Positions 8,324-17,878 of a stretch of DNA of 64,000 bases are shown piece after piece (position 1 is the first letter of the stretch; each line of letters opens with the position of its first letter). Made by a program: the position numbers and the translations under genes. Under the pieces are notes generated by a model. The model was given only the letters and a program-made list of their open reading frames with translations, ran no database searches and had not been told where the DNA came from. The stretch lies in the NCBI GenBank assembly GCA_020845895.1, contig JADLEX010000053.1, forward strand, positions 62,001-126,000. The letters run 5' to 3'. This DNA is from Deltaproteobacteria bacterium (GTDB taxonomy: Bacteria > Lernaellota > Lernaellaia > JACKCT01).

Positions 8324-10518
8324 GGCGACGCGGCCTCCGGGGTCGGATGGTCGAGTTCATTCAGGTCGACGGGGATCGCCCGACCTTGCATCAGACTCTC
8401 GATCGCCGCAAGGGCAATCCACGTCCCCACCATCGAATCGCGCGTGGAAATCGGCGTTGCGGGCCGTCCGCACAGGTGCGCGATCCAGTCGTCCACCTGC
8501 GTCTTTTGTCCCTTGTCGATGACGGCGGTTTTCGACTTCGCGGGCTTCGCGCCGAAGACCTGCGCCGACTGGTAATCGTCGAGCACGCCGACCGATCCCC
8601 CGGCGTAGAGTTCCACGCGCTCCTTGGCGTACGAGCCATGGCCGAGCGCCGTGTAGGTCAAGTTGCCGACCGAGCCGTCCGCGAAACGCACGACGACGCT
8701 GACGTTCTGCCACAGCTTCGGCTCGGTACTTTCCGGCACGCCCATCGCCGCCACGCGTACCGGCGCGGCGCCGGCCAGGAAGTACATGAGGTCGAAGAAG
8801 TGGCATCCCTCGCCGACGATGCGTCCTCCGCCCTTGACCGGATCGTTTGCCCAGTGATTCGCCGGCAACGCCCCGGCGTTGACCGTGTAGACCATTTGCA
8901 CCGGCCCGGGCACTCCAGCGCGAAGTTCGGCGAGCAGCTTTGCGTGCTGGCTGAAACGTCGATTGTGCCCGACGGTGATCGCCGCGCCGCCCGTGGTCGC
9001 CGCCCGATAAACCGCACTCACGTCTTCGCGCGTCAGCGCGACGGGTTTCTCCACGAACACGTGCTTGCCCGCCGACAGCGCCGCGATCGCGATTTCGGCG
9101 TGCGTGTCGTGACGCGTGGAGATCACGAATCCGTCGACCCCCGCATCCGCCGCTGCCTCGCGATAGTCCGTCGCGGCGAGGGCCGCGCCGAGTTTTTGCG
9201 CCACTTGCTGCGCCACAACACCCTTGTTCGATACCACCGCTCCGATGCGCACGTCGGGATGGCCGCCGAAATTCGGAACGTGGAACGCGCTCGCGTATCC
9301 GCCGACGCCGATCATCGCCACGGAAATCTTCGCCGACTTCGCCTTGGCCGTCAGGCGCACCGCGCCCGAGGGCCGACCCGGTGCCTCGGCGCTCGCCGCC
9401 GCCGGATAGCGAAAAACCGCCGCCATCTCGTTCTGCCCACCGGAGGACAGTCGCCGATAGACCTCGACCGCCTGCGCGACCGGCTCCTCGATGGTGATGA
9501 GGTCGTCCACCTTCACGCGACCGTCGGCCACGAGATCGAGAAACGCTCCGATATTGCGGTTCTCCGTCCAGCGCACGTATGGCAGTGGATAATCGATGCC
9601 GTCGAACTCGTATTTGGGATCGTAACGGCCGGGGCCGTAGGACGTGGAGATGAGGATGTCGATCTCTTTCGCGTAGATCGACTCGCGCGCGATGTCGAGA
9701 CCGACGTCACCCACGATCACGACGCGGCCCTTGCGACGACACGCGTTCGCGGCCTGGTTGATGATTTCGCTCGATTTCGTCGCGGCGGTCAGCACCGCGG
9801 CGTCCGCGCCGGCTCCGCCGGTCAGTTCCATGACACGCGCCACGAATCCCGCATCTCCCGGCGAAAACGCTTCCCGCGCGCCGTGGTCCAGAGCCCGCTG
9901 AACGCGATCCGGACGCAGATCGACACCGATCACGCGCGCACCATTGGCAACCAGCAGACGCACCGCGAGTTGCCCCAGCAGCCCGAGCCCAACCACAAGC
10001 ACCGTTTCGCCGAGCGTCGGAGCGCAGCGACGCACGCCCTGCAACGCGATGGCCCCGAGGGTGCCGAAGCACGCCTCGCGCGACGACAACGCCGGCGGTG
10101 CCTTGACGACGAGGTTGACCGGTACGCTGACGAATTCGGCATGGCATGCGAGACCCGCGCCCGCCGCCGCGACCCGGTCGCCGACCTGAAGCCCGCTCAC
10201 CTCGCGGCCGACTTCGACCACGCGCCCGGCCACCGAATAGCCCAGCGGAAAATATGACGACTCGCCCTGCCCGGTCGCGAGTTGATACGTCGTTTTGATG
10301 CCGTGTTTGCGGGCGTAATCGAGCGCACGCACGACGATCATCGGATCGGAGAGGACCTTCTGAACAATCCCGCCACCGCCGCCCGAACTGGCCAGCTCCG
10401 TTCCCGTGCTCACGAGGGAGTGTTCGACCGCGATGAAGACCTGCTTGGGGCCGACCACCGGCGGTGGAACATCGAGAACCGCCACCTCACCGCCCGATGT
10501 GAAAAACACCTGTTTCAT
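8320..10518 (-). CDS. Bi-domain oxidoreductase: zinc-type alcohol dehydrogenase fused to Gfo/Idh/MocA
   Basis: A 732-residue two-enzyme fusion. Residues 1-360 are a medium-chain dehydrogenase (MKQVFFTSGGEVAV at the start; AD(P)-binding motif VVGLGLLGQLAVR; ISTSYGPGRYDPKYE). Residues 385-720 are a Gfo/Idh/MocA oxidoreductase (VAMIGVGGYASAFH, then FVEKPVALT with the family lysine, and VGEGCHFFD). The ATG at 10518 overlaps the upstream GT4 stop (ATGA), which excludes the longer reading to 10599. Such fusions recur beside heparinase II/III genes in polysaccharide clusters, where they probably oxidise or epimerise a nucleotide sugar; that substrate is inferred. Confidence 0.85.
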   Translation of the reverse strand: MKQVFFTSGGEVAVLDVPPPVVGPKQVFIAVEHSLVSTGTELASSGGGGGIVQKVLSDPMIVVRALDYARKHGIKTTYQLATGQGESSYFPLGYSVAGRVVEVGREVSGLQVGDRVAAAGAGLACHAEFVSVPVNLVVKAPPALSSREACFGTLGAIALQGVRRCAPTLGETVLVVGLGLLGQLAVRLLVANGARVIGVDLRPDRVQRALDHGAREAFSPGDAGFVARVMELTGGAGADAAVLTAATKSSEIINQAANACRRKGRVVIVGDVGLDIARESIYAKEIDILISTSYGPGRYDPKYEFDGIDYPLPYVRWTENRNIGAFLDLVADGRVKVDDLITIEEPVAQAVEVYRRLSSGGQNEMAAVFRYPAAASAEAPGRPSGAVRLTAKAKSAKISVAMIGVGGYASAFHVPNFGGHPDVRIGAVVSNKGVVAQQVAQKLGAALAATDYREAAADAGVDGFVISTRHDTHAEIAIAALSAGKHVFVEKPVALTREDVSAVYRAATTGGAAITVGHNRRFSQHAKLLAELRAGVPGPVQMVYTVNAGALPANHWANDPVKGGGRIVGEGCHFFDLMYFLAGAAPVRVAAMGVPESTEPKLWQNVSVVVRFADGSVGNLTYTALGHGSYAKERVELYAGGSVGVLDDYQSAQVFGAKPAKSKTAVIDKGQKTQVDDWIAHLCGRPATPISTRDSMVGTWIALAAIESLMQGRAIPVDLNELDHPTPEAASP

Positions 10519-12179
10519 GAGATCCCCGATCCTGAGTCTGACGTCGCACCGCCGCGCGCGGCGAGCGCGTTCAAAATCTTCTGGACGTGCGCGTCCCACG
10601 TGTGTTCGCGAAGCGCCGTGTCGCGCGCGCTCTTTCCGAGACGCTCCCGCAGATCACGGTCGTCCGCCAAGCGCAGGACCGCGTCCACGAGCGCGTCAAC
10701 ATCGCCAGGTCTAACCAGCAACGCCGTTTCATCCGGCGCCAGAATCTCGCCGATCTGCTCCAGATCGCTCGCCACGATCGCGCGACCCATCGCCATGTAC
10801 TCGAAGAGCTTTGTCGGCGAACCGAAGAAACGGCTTCCATCCGGGTTCGGCACGTGCGGCGACAGATAGGCGTCGCATGCCGCGAGGTGGCGAACGGCCT
10901 CCATCTGCGGCACGAGCCCCGTCAGCACGCATCGGTCGCCGACGCCCGCGGCCTTGATCTTTTCGCGGACGGGATAGTGCAGCGGACCGTCGCCAATCAG
11001 AAGGAAACGCAGGTCGTCGCGCCGCGCGACGAGTCGAGGGATGGCCTCGGCGAGCACCTCGACGCCGTGCCACATCGAAAACGTCCCGACGAATCCGAAC
11101 ACGAGATGGTCGGCCGTGAAGCCGAAACTTCCGCGTAGCTCCGCGATCTCCCGGCCATCGAAGCGGGCCGGGTCGTAGATTTCGGGATCGACCGCGTTGG
11201 GGTTCACGAGGATTTTATCGGCCGGGACACCGCGCGCGACGAGTTCGTCGCGCAGCACGGCCGACACCACGACGATGAGATCTGCGTGGCGAAAACACAC
11301 GTCCTCGGCCTGGAGCGACCACTTGGCGAGGCGCAGCTCCGTCTGCCCCCAGTGCTTCGAGACCCAAACCTCCGAGCCGTTGTATTCGAGCACGAAGGGC
11401 ACATTCCACGCGCGGGCGCACGCCGCCCCGGCGAAGTTGTTGAGCGACAGGCGCTGATAGACGAGCGCCGGGCGCGAACGCCGGGCGCGGTCGCGCATCG
11501 CGCCTTCGAACGTCGCTTCATACGCGACGGTCCGCAGCTCCGGAAAGTTGCGAAACGCCTTGCGCATCGGCACGACCTCGACAGGGATTCCGTGCGGACG
11601 CAGGAATTCGAGGGCGTCCGCCGCGAACGCCGTCACCTCGAACCCGAGTCGCGTGAAACCCTTGCAGACGCCGGTGATGTGCCCGACGCTGCCCCCGGCC
11701 TTGACGCCGAAAAACAGATCCGTGCGGTAGAACCACACGGTCCGGTCCGCCGTCGGCGCGATGGCGCGAACGGCGGGCGTGTCGGCGAGCAGTTCCGAAA
11801 GCCCTCGCTTAAAGCCCTGCATGGCGAACGGCGCGCGCGCCAGATCGACGACCATCTCGGGCAGATCGCTCGTGAGGAACTCGCCCCAACGCACCGGCAT
11901 CGTCCGCCCGTCGAGATCGACGATCTCGCGCGGCGATCCCCGCGTGAGAAGACATAGCAGCTTGATGAAAAAGAATCGCTGGTGCGTGCGAAGGTCACTG
12001 ACGACTGCCGCACAGCGTTCGCTACGCGGGGCGAAGAGAATGCGTCGGAGCAGCGCGAACGGGCTTTTACGAAGACGCATGAGGTCTTCGAGCGTGAGCG
12101 CGGTTTCGCCCGGCCGCGCCGTGCCCTGCGTGTTTGTGGGAGTGAGAATGTAAATCACGCCCCGCCCCAATCCATCCAC
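10515..12179 (-). CDS. Family 4 glycosyltransferase
   Basis: A GT-B fold glycosyltransferase of about 554 residues. The N-terminal acceptor domain (about 150-340) includes VPFVLEYNGSEVW. The C-terminal donor domain has VFGFVGTFSMWHGVEVLAE and the nucleotide-sugar signature SPTKLFEYMAMGRAIV followed by the E of SDLEQIGEIL. The first 100 residues are an extra region seen in some export-cluster enzymes. The start is uncertain: GTG 12179 keeps the gene 23 bp from the flippase, but an ATG at 12080 (MRLRKSPF) is also possible. It likely adds a hexose to the lipid-linked repeat before flipping. Coupled by ATGA to the next gene. Confidence 0.85.
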   Translation of the reverse strand: MDGLGRGVIYILTPTNTQGTARPGETALTLEDLMRLRKSPFALLRRILFAPRSERCAAVVSDLRTHQRFFFIKLLCLLTRGSPREIVDLDGRTMPVRWGEFLTSDLPEMVVDLARAPFAMQGFKRGLSELLADTPAVRAIAPTADRTVWFYRTDLFFGVKAGGSVGHITGVCKGFTRLGFEVTAFAADALEFLRPHGIPVEVVPMRKAFRNFPELRTVAYEATFEGAMRDRARRSRPALVYQRLSLNNFAGAACARAWNVPFVLEYNGSEVWVSKHWGQTELRLAKWSLQAEDVCFRHADLIVVVSAVLRDELVARGVPADKILVNPNAVDPEIYDPARFDGREIAELRGSFGFTADHLVFGFVGTFSMWHGVEVLAEAIPRLVARRDDLRFLLIGDGPLHYPVREKIKAAGVGDRCVLTGLVPQMEAVRHLAACDAYLSPHVPNPDGSRFFGSPTKLFEYMAMGRAIVASDLEQIGEILAPDETALLVRPGDVDALVDAVLRLADDRDLRERLGKSARDTALREHTWDAHVQKILNALAARGGATSDSGSGIS

Positions 12180-12202
12180 AAATTCGCGCGCGCCTTATTT
12201 GA

Positions 12203-13513
12203 TCAGCGACCGGGTTTCAAGGCCGCAAAAGTCCGGCGCGTTTCATCCCACAAAAAAGCGAAACTTGACCAACGCGGCACCAGCATATCGGAGAGGCTCA
12301 CCTGGGGCCACCGGTGCCGGTGCCAGCCGATCATGAGCACGAAGATGAGCGTGTACGCGATGGTCGAAGCCCACGCCGCCCCGGCGATCCCCCACTTCGG
12401 AACGAGCAGAAGCGTCAGGCCGAGGTTGACGACCGTCGTCACAGCCCAAAGCCAGGGCAGCGCGCGAACGTCGCCCCGCGCGGCGAGGCTGTTCACGACC
12501 AGAATCTGGATCGACAGAAAGAACGTACCCGGCAGCAGGATGTAGAACGCGCCGATCGCCGGGACGAAGGGCTCGCCGTACAGCAGGCGCACGAACGGCG
12601 CAAAGACGACGCCGCAAACGATCGCCACGGCAAGGAGCAGCGGCCAGAAGGTCTGCACAACGCGCACGAACGCCACGTTGCGGGCCTCGGGATCGAGGGC
12701 GGAGAGCCGCGGGAAGAGCACGGTCCCCACTGCCGCGGGGATGAGTTGCAGCACGTCGATGGCCAGCACCGACACCGAATAGATGCCGGTCTCCTCCGCG
12801 CCGCACACCGAGTTGACAACAAGCGTGTCTATCCGCAGGACGAGGAAGCTCATGAGCATCGTGAGCCACAGGTGGAAGCCGTAAGTCAACGAAGACCTGA
12901 GCAACCCGAAGTCCGGGTAAATGGAAAGGCCGTGACGTTTTCCGAGATAGTAGACGAGAACCGCGAGCGTCACCCAAGCGCCGATCGTCGCGAGCCAGAC
13001 GAGTTCGTACGCGCCCGCCGAGGCCAGCACGAGAAGCCCGACGTTGAGAAAAACCCCGACGACCGCGACGGCCACGTCGAGGATGTTGTAGAAAAAAAAC
13101 AGTTCCAGGCCGATCGCCGTATTGGAGAGCAGCAGCGCGGCCAGCGACGCGGGCACGGCGAGCAGCGCGACGGCGAGGATCGGCCCGTTGACGCCGTCGA
13201 GCAGATCGGGCGCGGCGAGCCACGCGGCGAACACGCCGAGCGCGATGAGGCCGCCGACCGAAAGCCCCCACCACAGCGAGTTGGCCAGCAGCGCCGGCGC
13301 GTCGGCGCGGTTTTTCGCCGCCATGTGCACGTTGGCCGACGGCAGCCCGAGATGGCTGAGTTGGATCGCCGTGCCCGTCAGCACGCCCAGCGTGGCGAGA
13401 ATGCCCTTGCCCTCGGGATGCAGATAACGCGCGACGAAGATTCCCGAGATGAGGCCGACGCCCATCGTCGTGACGCGGCAGATCAGCGTGACGGCGGAGT
13501 TGGCGAGGAACAT
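12203..13513 (-). CDS. Polysaccharide flippase (Wzx/MVF-type, oligosaccharyl-lipid exporter)
   Basis: A 436-residue integral membrane protein with about 12 hydrophobic segments, beginning MFLANSAVTLICRV and reading VARYLHPEGKG near residue 30, typical of the Wzx/RfbX branch of the MOP superfamily. Later segments include ETGIYSVSVLAIDVLQLIP and LPGTFFLSIQILVVNSLAARG. Its expected role is moving an undecaprenyl-linked glycan across the cytoplasmic membrane. It lies between the asparagine synthetase (39 bp upstream) and the GT4 gene (23 bp downstream), inside the polysaccharide operon. No Wzy polymerase or chain-length regulator is seen in the window. Confidence 0.85.
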   Translation of the reverse strand: MFLANSAVTLICRVTTMGVGLISGIFVARYLHPEGKGILATLGVLTGTAIQLSHLGLPSANVHMAAKNRADAPALLANSLWWGLSVGGLIALGVFAAWLAAPDLLDGVNGPILAVALLAVPASLAALLLSNTAIGLELFFFYNILDVAVAVVGVFLNVGLLVLASAGAYELVWLATIGAWVTLAVLVYYLGKRHGLSIYPDFGLLRSSLTYGFHLWLTMLMSFLVLRIDTLVVNSVCGAEETGIYSVSVLAIDVLQLIPAAVGTVLFPRLSALDPEARNVAFVRVVQTFWPLLLAVAIVCGVVFAPFVRLLYGEPFVPAIGAFYILLPGTFFLSIQILVVNSLAARGDVRALPWLWAVTTVVNLGLTLLLVPKWGIAGAAWASTIAYTLIFVLMIGWHRHRWPQVSLSDMLVPRWSSFAFLWDETRRTFAALKPGR

Positions 13514-13552
13514 CGGCCCGTGAATTCTCCCGACTCCGCGAAGGCGCGTGCG

Positions 13553-15475
13553 TCAGCGGGTGCGCGTCACCCAGTGGTCGTACCAGAGCGAAAAGTTGAC
13601 GAGCGTCCAGATGTAGATGGCGCTGACGTGCGCCTGGGAGCGCGAATGGCGGAAGAGCGCGTCGACGAAATCGTAGTCGAAGAGTTTTCGCTCGCGCAGC
13701 GACGAATTGAAGATCGCGTCGCGCGAGAACTCGTCCATGTAGCCTTCCATCCACTTCTGGCCGGGAACGCCGAAACCCTGCTTCTTGCGGTCGATGATCT
13801 CGTCGGGAATCAGTCCGCGAACCGCCTTTTTCAGCACCGACTTGAGCACGCCGTCACGCAGCTTCATGGCCTGGGGAATGCGGAACGCGTACTCCACGAG
13901 CAGGTGGTCGAGAAACGGCACGCGCGCCTCGACCGACACGCCCATGGTCATCTTGTCCACGCGCATCAGCAGCAGTTCCGGCAAGCGCAGCTTGAACTCC
14001 TGATACGCCATGCGGTTCAAGGGATCACCCGTCGGGCACATCGCGTCGAAGCGGTCATAATAGGACTTGATCGCGTCGAAGCTGTCGAGCCGCGACATCG
14101 ACCACGGCGCGGTGAGACGACGCTTGGTCTGCCCGCGAAAGAGTGCCGCACCGCTCCAGAACAGCTCGTGCGAGCGGCCCGCCTCACCCAGCACATTCAG
14201 CGGAAAAGGCGGAAACTCCCACGCCGACCCCAACGCCTCGGCGCTCGCGCCGACGCCCCGGCGCATCCAGCGCGGCAACTTGAGGTACTTGCGGTAGAAA
14301 TCGGCTTTGTTGCTCAGATACGGCAGGTAGCCCGGGTAGCCGCAGAACAGTTCGTCGGCCCCCTCGCCCACCTGCACCACGATCGTCCCGCTATCGCGCA
14401 GCAGCTTCGACACGTAGTAGAGCGGCACGCAGACCCAGTCGGCGATCGGCTCGTCCTGATGGAAGATCAGTTGCGGAACGAAGTCGCGAAAATCCTTCTC
14501 GTCGATCAGGATTTCGTGGTGCTCGGTCGAAAAGTCCTGCGCGACGCGACGCGCGTACTGGAGTTCGTTGAACTCGCCGTCGTCCTTGTAGCCCACCGTG
14601 AAGGTGCGCACCGGCAATGACGACGCCTGGCTCATGAGCGCGACATTGGTGCTCGAATCGATGCCGCCCGACAAAAACACGCCGAACGGCACGTCGGACA
14701 TCATGCGCTTCTCGACCGCCGAACGCAGGAGGGACTGGACGGTTTCGACCGCCTCGTGCTCATCGGTCACGGGTGTCCAGGTCGCGGGGTCCGGGATGAC
14801 ATCCCAATACTGGACGACCTTCGTGTTCCCCGCGCCGTCGATCTCCATGTAATGGCCGGCCGGGAGCTTGCGAATGCCCGCGAACATGGTCATCGGCGCG
14901 GGCGTGACCATGAACGAGAGGTAGTGGTAGGCGGCTTCCTCGTCCAGGTCGGGCGTGACGGCCGGATGCGCGAGGATCGCCTTGATCTCGGAGCCGAAGA
15001 GCAGCCGCCCGCCGTCCTGCCGGAAATACAGCGGCTTGATGCCGATGCGGTCTCGCACAAGCAGCATCTTGCCTCGCCGCTCATCCCACACCGCGAATGC
15101 GAACATCCCGTGCAATCGATGAATCGCCTCGACGCCCCACTCCTCGTAAGCGTGGACGATCGTCTCGGTATCGGTGCGACTGTGATAGACATGGCCGCGC
15201 GCGACAAGCTCGCGACGCACCTCGTCGTGGTTGTAGATCTCGCCGTTGAAGGTGATCCAGACCGTCCGGTCCTCATTGCACATCGGCTGGCGACCGGCCT
15301 CGGACAGGTCGATGATCGACAGCCGACGATGCCCGAACCCGACCCGGCGATCGGGGGACAGGTACGTCCCATCGGCGTCCGGCCCGCGATGCGCCATGGT
15401 CGACGTCATGCGAAGCACGATGTCCGGGTTCACGTCCCCGGCGGCGTAAGAAAATTCGCCACAAATGCCGCACAT
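13553..15475 (-). CDS. asnB: Asparagine synthetase (glutamine-hydrolysing)
   Basis: A 640-residue class B enzyme. The initiator is followed by the catalytic cysteine (MCGICGEF; Cys2 after Met removal becomes the N-terminal nucleophile). The glutaminase domain covers about 2-215, including GPDADGTY and HRRLSIIDLS. The synthetase domain has the PP-loop FLSGGIDSS at about residues 262-271 and VGEGADELFCGY. It forms an amide from glutamine and ATP. AsnB-type proteins in exopolysaccharide clusters may amidate a uronic acid or an amino-sugar precursor rather than make free asparagine. The start is fixed by MCGI and by the GGAGG at 15481-15485. First gene of the five-gene operon. Confidence 0.93.
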   Translation of the reverse strand: MCGICGEFSYAAGDVNPDIVLRMTSTMAHRGPDADGTYLSPDRRVGFGHRRLSIIDLSEAGRQPMCNEDRTVWITFNGEIYNHDEVRRELVARGHVYHSRTDTETIVHAYEEWGVEAIHRLHGMFAFAVWDERRGKMLLVRDRIGIKPLYFRQDGGRLLFGSEIKAILAHPAVTPDLDEEAAYHYLSFMVTPAPMTMFAGIRKLPAGHYMEIDGAGNTKVVQYWDVIPDPATWTPVTDEHEAVETVQSLLRSAVEKRMMSDVPFGVFLSGGIDSSTNVALMSQASSLPVRTFTVGYKDDGEFNELQYARRVAQDFSTEHHEILIDEKDFRDFVPQLIFHQDEPIADWVCVPLYYVSKLLRDSGTIVVQVGEGADELFCGYPGYLPYLSNKADFYRKYLKLPRWMRRGVGASAEALGSAWEFPPFPLNVLGEAGRSHELFWSGAALFRGQTKRRLTAPWSMSRLDSFDAIKSYYDRFDAMCPTGDPLNRMAYQEFKLRLPELLLMRVDKMTMGVSVEARVPFLDHLLVEYAFRIPQAMKLRDGVLKSVLKKAVRGLIPDEIIDRKKQGFGVPGQKWMEGYMDEFSRDAIFNSSLRERKLFDYDFVDALFRHSRSQAHVSAIYIWTLVNFSLWYDHWVTRTR

Positions 15476-15496
15476 TTCGGCCTCCGTCGCGGCGAC

Positions 15497-15525
15497 ACTC
15501 TAATCAGAAGCCGGCCATGACGCAA
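15497..15525 (-). promoter_or_regulatory. Candidate promoter of the asnB polysaccharide operon
   Basis: Read on the minus strand: TTGCGT (15520-15525), a 17-bp spacer and TAGAGT (15497-15502). Transcription would begin near 15490, giving a leader of about 15 nt that contains the GGAGG ribosome site before ATG 15475. It would drive asnB, flippase, GT4, oxidoreductase and heparinase. Confidence 0.35.
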
Positions 15526-15536
15526 ACGCGCCCGGG

Positions 15537-15558
15537 CCGGCATCCATGCCGGTTTTTT
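15537..15558 (+). repeat. Inverted repeat with T-run, terminator-like
   Basis: CCGGCA-TCCA-TGCCGG at 15537-15552 followed by six T on the plus strand. It lies just past the stop of the minus-strand lipoprotein gene. The T-run is on the wrong side for that transcript, and no plus-strand gene ends here, so its role is unclear. Confidence 0.3.
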
Positions 15559-15560
15559 CG

Positions 15561-17741
15561 TCAGAAGATGAACCAGAACGGATCGATGACGTTCATGAGG
15601 AAGGGGCTGAATTCGCGGTCGATCGCCTGCTTTTCGGCCCGACGATACCAGTACGCCGTCGATGCCTGCCACAGGTAGCGGAAGTCATACGAGGTCAGGC
15701 TGCGTTCCCAGGAACTCGAAAGCGAGATTGGGTAACGATAGTGCGCTTCGCGCCGCCGCATCAGATCGAGAAACTCGTCCGTCGTGGCAAGGGCGGTGTC
15801 GAAGTGCCGCAGCGCCACCGTCTCGCCGCCCGAATCGAGTCCGATCTCCGCCCTCCGCCGCGCGATTGCCCCGGCGTACAGCGCATACGAATGCCCCGCG
15901 CGAAGCGCGTTGACGCGGAATGCGTCGCGCATCTCGTCGAACCATGCGCGTGAATCGTCCGGCACACCCGTGCCGAGGGACTCCACGTCATCCGCGACCG
16001 CGTCGAAACGCACCGCCATCGCTCCGAGGTCGGCCAGGGTTTCGGTTTCGAATTCCGCGAGCGCGCCCGCGTCCATCGCGTCGATCTCCGAAAACATTAC
16101 CGGTTGGGGCTGCGTGGCGGATCCCAGCAGGTAACCGATTTCGTCAAAGGTGTCCTGCCCGGTCAGGTAGGACACCATCTCCTGATTGATGAGCGCATGT
16201 TCTTCGAGGGAGATGAGATCGAGCAGGGCGGTCGTCATCGCCCCGGCGTCGTTTCCGAAGATCCCCGTGAACTCGCTCAGCACGTCGGACAGATCCGCAC
16301 TCGCGTCAAACGTCATCCGCGCGACGGCCCAGTCGCTCAGCCAGTAGCCCCACTCATGCCCCGACGTGAACGTCACGTGTCCGTCGATGTTTTCGTCCGC
16401 GAGCAGCCGGATGTCGCGCCAGCGGTTGAGGATGTACACGGGCAGGAAGAGCGGTACGTCGATGTCGAACGACACCCAGTAGGCCGTCTCGGGGTAGTAG
16501 TAGACCTTGCGCTCGCCCACACGGTCCAGCATCCATTCGTACATGAAGCGAAAGCTGTCGTTCTCGTAGGTCGGCGCGGGACCGAGCAGGTCGTAGAACT
16601 GCACCGTGTGCGGATACACGCCCATGCGCGGGTCGGCGAACTGCGGCAGGAAATTAAAGTTCACCCCGTACGTGTCCGAGTGCTGCCCCGACGAGACGTG
16701 CACTTTCACCGAGGCATCCGTGCCGGGGTAGCGCTCCGCGAGGTACGCGACGGTGTTGTCCATCCACGCGACCTGCAACTCGTCGTTCGTCGGTGTGAAC
16801 TCCGAGGTGCCCATCTCCAGGTTGATGTGGTCCCACGGTACGCGCATGAGGCGGTCGATATTCGCCTCCATCTCCTCGCGGCATTCGCAACCGAACCACG
16901 GCACGATCTTCCAGGCCTTCTGCTGCTGAAACACCCACGTCACGACGATACCGATCTTCATGCCGCGCGCATGCGCGTAATCGACGATCGCGCGGAAGTG
17001 ATCCTCGGTCGCTTCGAAATCGACCGTGCGCAGCAGCTCCCACTGCATGTAGTTCTGGCGATTGCGCACGTGCCAGTCGATCAGACGCTTCGCGTATTCG
17101 AGATAGTCCGGCCGGTCGCGCTGCAGGAACTCCGTTGCCTCGATGGGGTGCATCGTGTGGATGTGAAAACCCCGTCGTGCATACGAGGGCGATTCGACGA
17201 GGTCGAGCGCCTCCGGGATCTTCCCCTCGAATTCGGGCACGTGGTCCTGTTCCGGGTGAAAGAATCGCATCCCGAGAATCTCGAGCAGCCGATACAGACC
17301 AAACTGGACGCCGCCCGCATCGCCGCCCGCAATGACCACGGTCGGCCCAAGCTCGGTGTCCGACCGACGAATTCGGTAGGCTTCCGAGCCCAGTTCGCGG
17401 AGTTCGACGCTCGTGAAGGCGGAGTCGGGCGCGTTCGGGTCTTCCAGAATGACGATGAGCGACGCCGCCGTCGCCGGAAGTTCGTTCGCGATGACAACGG
17501 CCTCATCGCCCAAGCGCCAGGCCGAGCGGGCTAGCAGCGCCCGGGCGTCGCGCGCCGCCATGTCGATGACCGATCCCGCATTTTCCGGCACGACCAGCAC
17601 GATCGCCCCGGCCGTGTCGCCGAAATCGTCGTCCGAGGACTCTCCGGAATCGTCGTCATCACCGGCATCGCAAGCCCACGCACCAAATACGACGGCGACG
17701 AACAAAGCGAAAAGGAGCGACAGGCATCGACGGGAGCGCAC
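15561..17741 (-). CDS. Asp-linker lipoprotein with glycosidase-like domains (GH67N/GH20-type)
   Basis: A 726-residue exported protein. The signal peptide ends at a lipobox-like FGAWAC (Cys24), followed by an acidic linker of D/S/E/G at about 25-43. Residues 45-170 resemble the alpha-glucuronidase N-terminal domain (IAGGDAGGVQFGLYRLLE, then GMRFFHPEQDH). A TIM-barrel-like region starts at YARRGFHIHTMHP and includes NYMQWELL, GMKIGIVVTWVF and VHVSSGQHSD. The C-terminal 200 residues are helical. I cannot assign a glycosidase family or catalytic acids with confidence. It probably sits in the outer membrane and acts on, or binds, a glycan. It lies 85 bp upstream of asnB on the same strand. Confidence 0.7.
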   Translation of the reverse strand: MRSRRCLSLLFALFVAVVFGAWACDAGDDDDSGESSDDDFGDTAGAIVLVVPENAGSVIDMAARDARALLARSAWRLGDEAVVIANELPATAASLIVILEDPNAPDSAFTSVELRELGSEAYRIRRSDTELGPTVVIAGGDAGGVQFGLYRLLEILGMRFFHPEQDHVPEFEGKIPEALDLVESPSYARRGFHIHTMHPIEATEFLQRDRPDYLEYAKRLIDWHVRNRQNYMQWELLRTVDFEATEDHFRAIVDYAHARGMKIGIVVTWVFQQQKAWKIVPWFGCECREEMEANIDRLMRVPWDHINLEMGTSEFTPTNDELQVAWMDNTVAYLAERYPGTDASVKVHVSSGQHSDTYGVNFNFLPQFADPRMGVYPHTVQFYDLLGPAPTYENDSFRFMYEWMLDRVGERKVYYYPETAYWVSFDIDVPLFLPVYILNRWRDIRLLADENIDGHVTFTSGHEWGYWLSDWAVARMTFDASADLSDVLSEFTGIFGNDAGAMTTALLDLISLEEHALINQEMVSYLTGQDTFDEIGYLLGSATQPQPVMFSEIDAMDAGALAEFETETLADLGAMAVRFDAVADDVESLGTGVPDDSRAWFDEMRDAFRVNALRAGHSYALYAGAIARRRAEIGLDSGGETVALRHFDTALATTDEFLDLMRRREAHYRYPISLSSSWERSLTSYDFRYLWQASTAYWYRRAEKQAIDREFSPFLMNVIDPFWFIF

Positions 17742-17801
17742 GATCGGCCATCCGGAAGGGTTCGAGGTTGCGAATCGACACGAAGAACGCGTTGCGTTTT
17801 T

Positions 17802-17829
17802 ATTGTGCGTCCCGGCGACGGCTTGTCAA
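17802..17829 (-). promoter_or_regulatory. Promoter of the glycosidase-like lipoprotein gene
   Basis: Minus-strand TTGACA (17824-17829, perfect), 16-bp spacer, CACAAT (17802-17807). The predicted start is near 17795, leaving a leader of about 54 nt before ATG 17741. Confidence 0.5.
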
Positions 17830-17878
17830 CGCGGATTTGTGACGACGCGACGGGCGGGACAGCGAACGGGGAGCCGGC

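Noticed and set aside
15537-15558. Intrinsic terminator for the glycosidase-like lipoprotein gene
   Set aside because: The hairpin is good, but its T-run is on the plus strand while the gene is on the minus strand; kept only as an inverted repeat.
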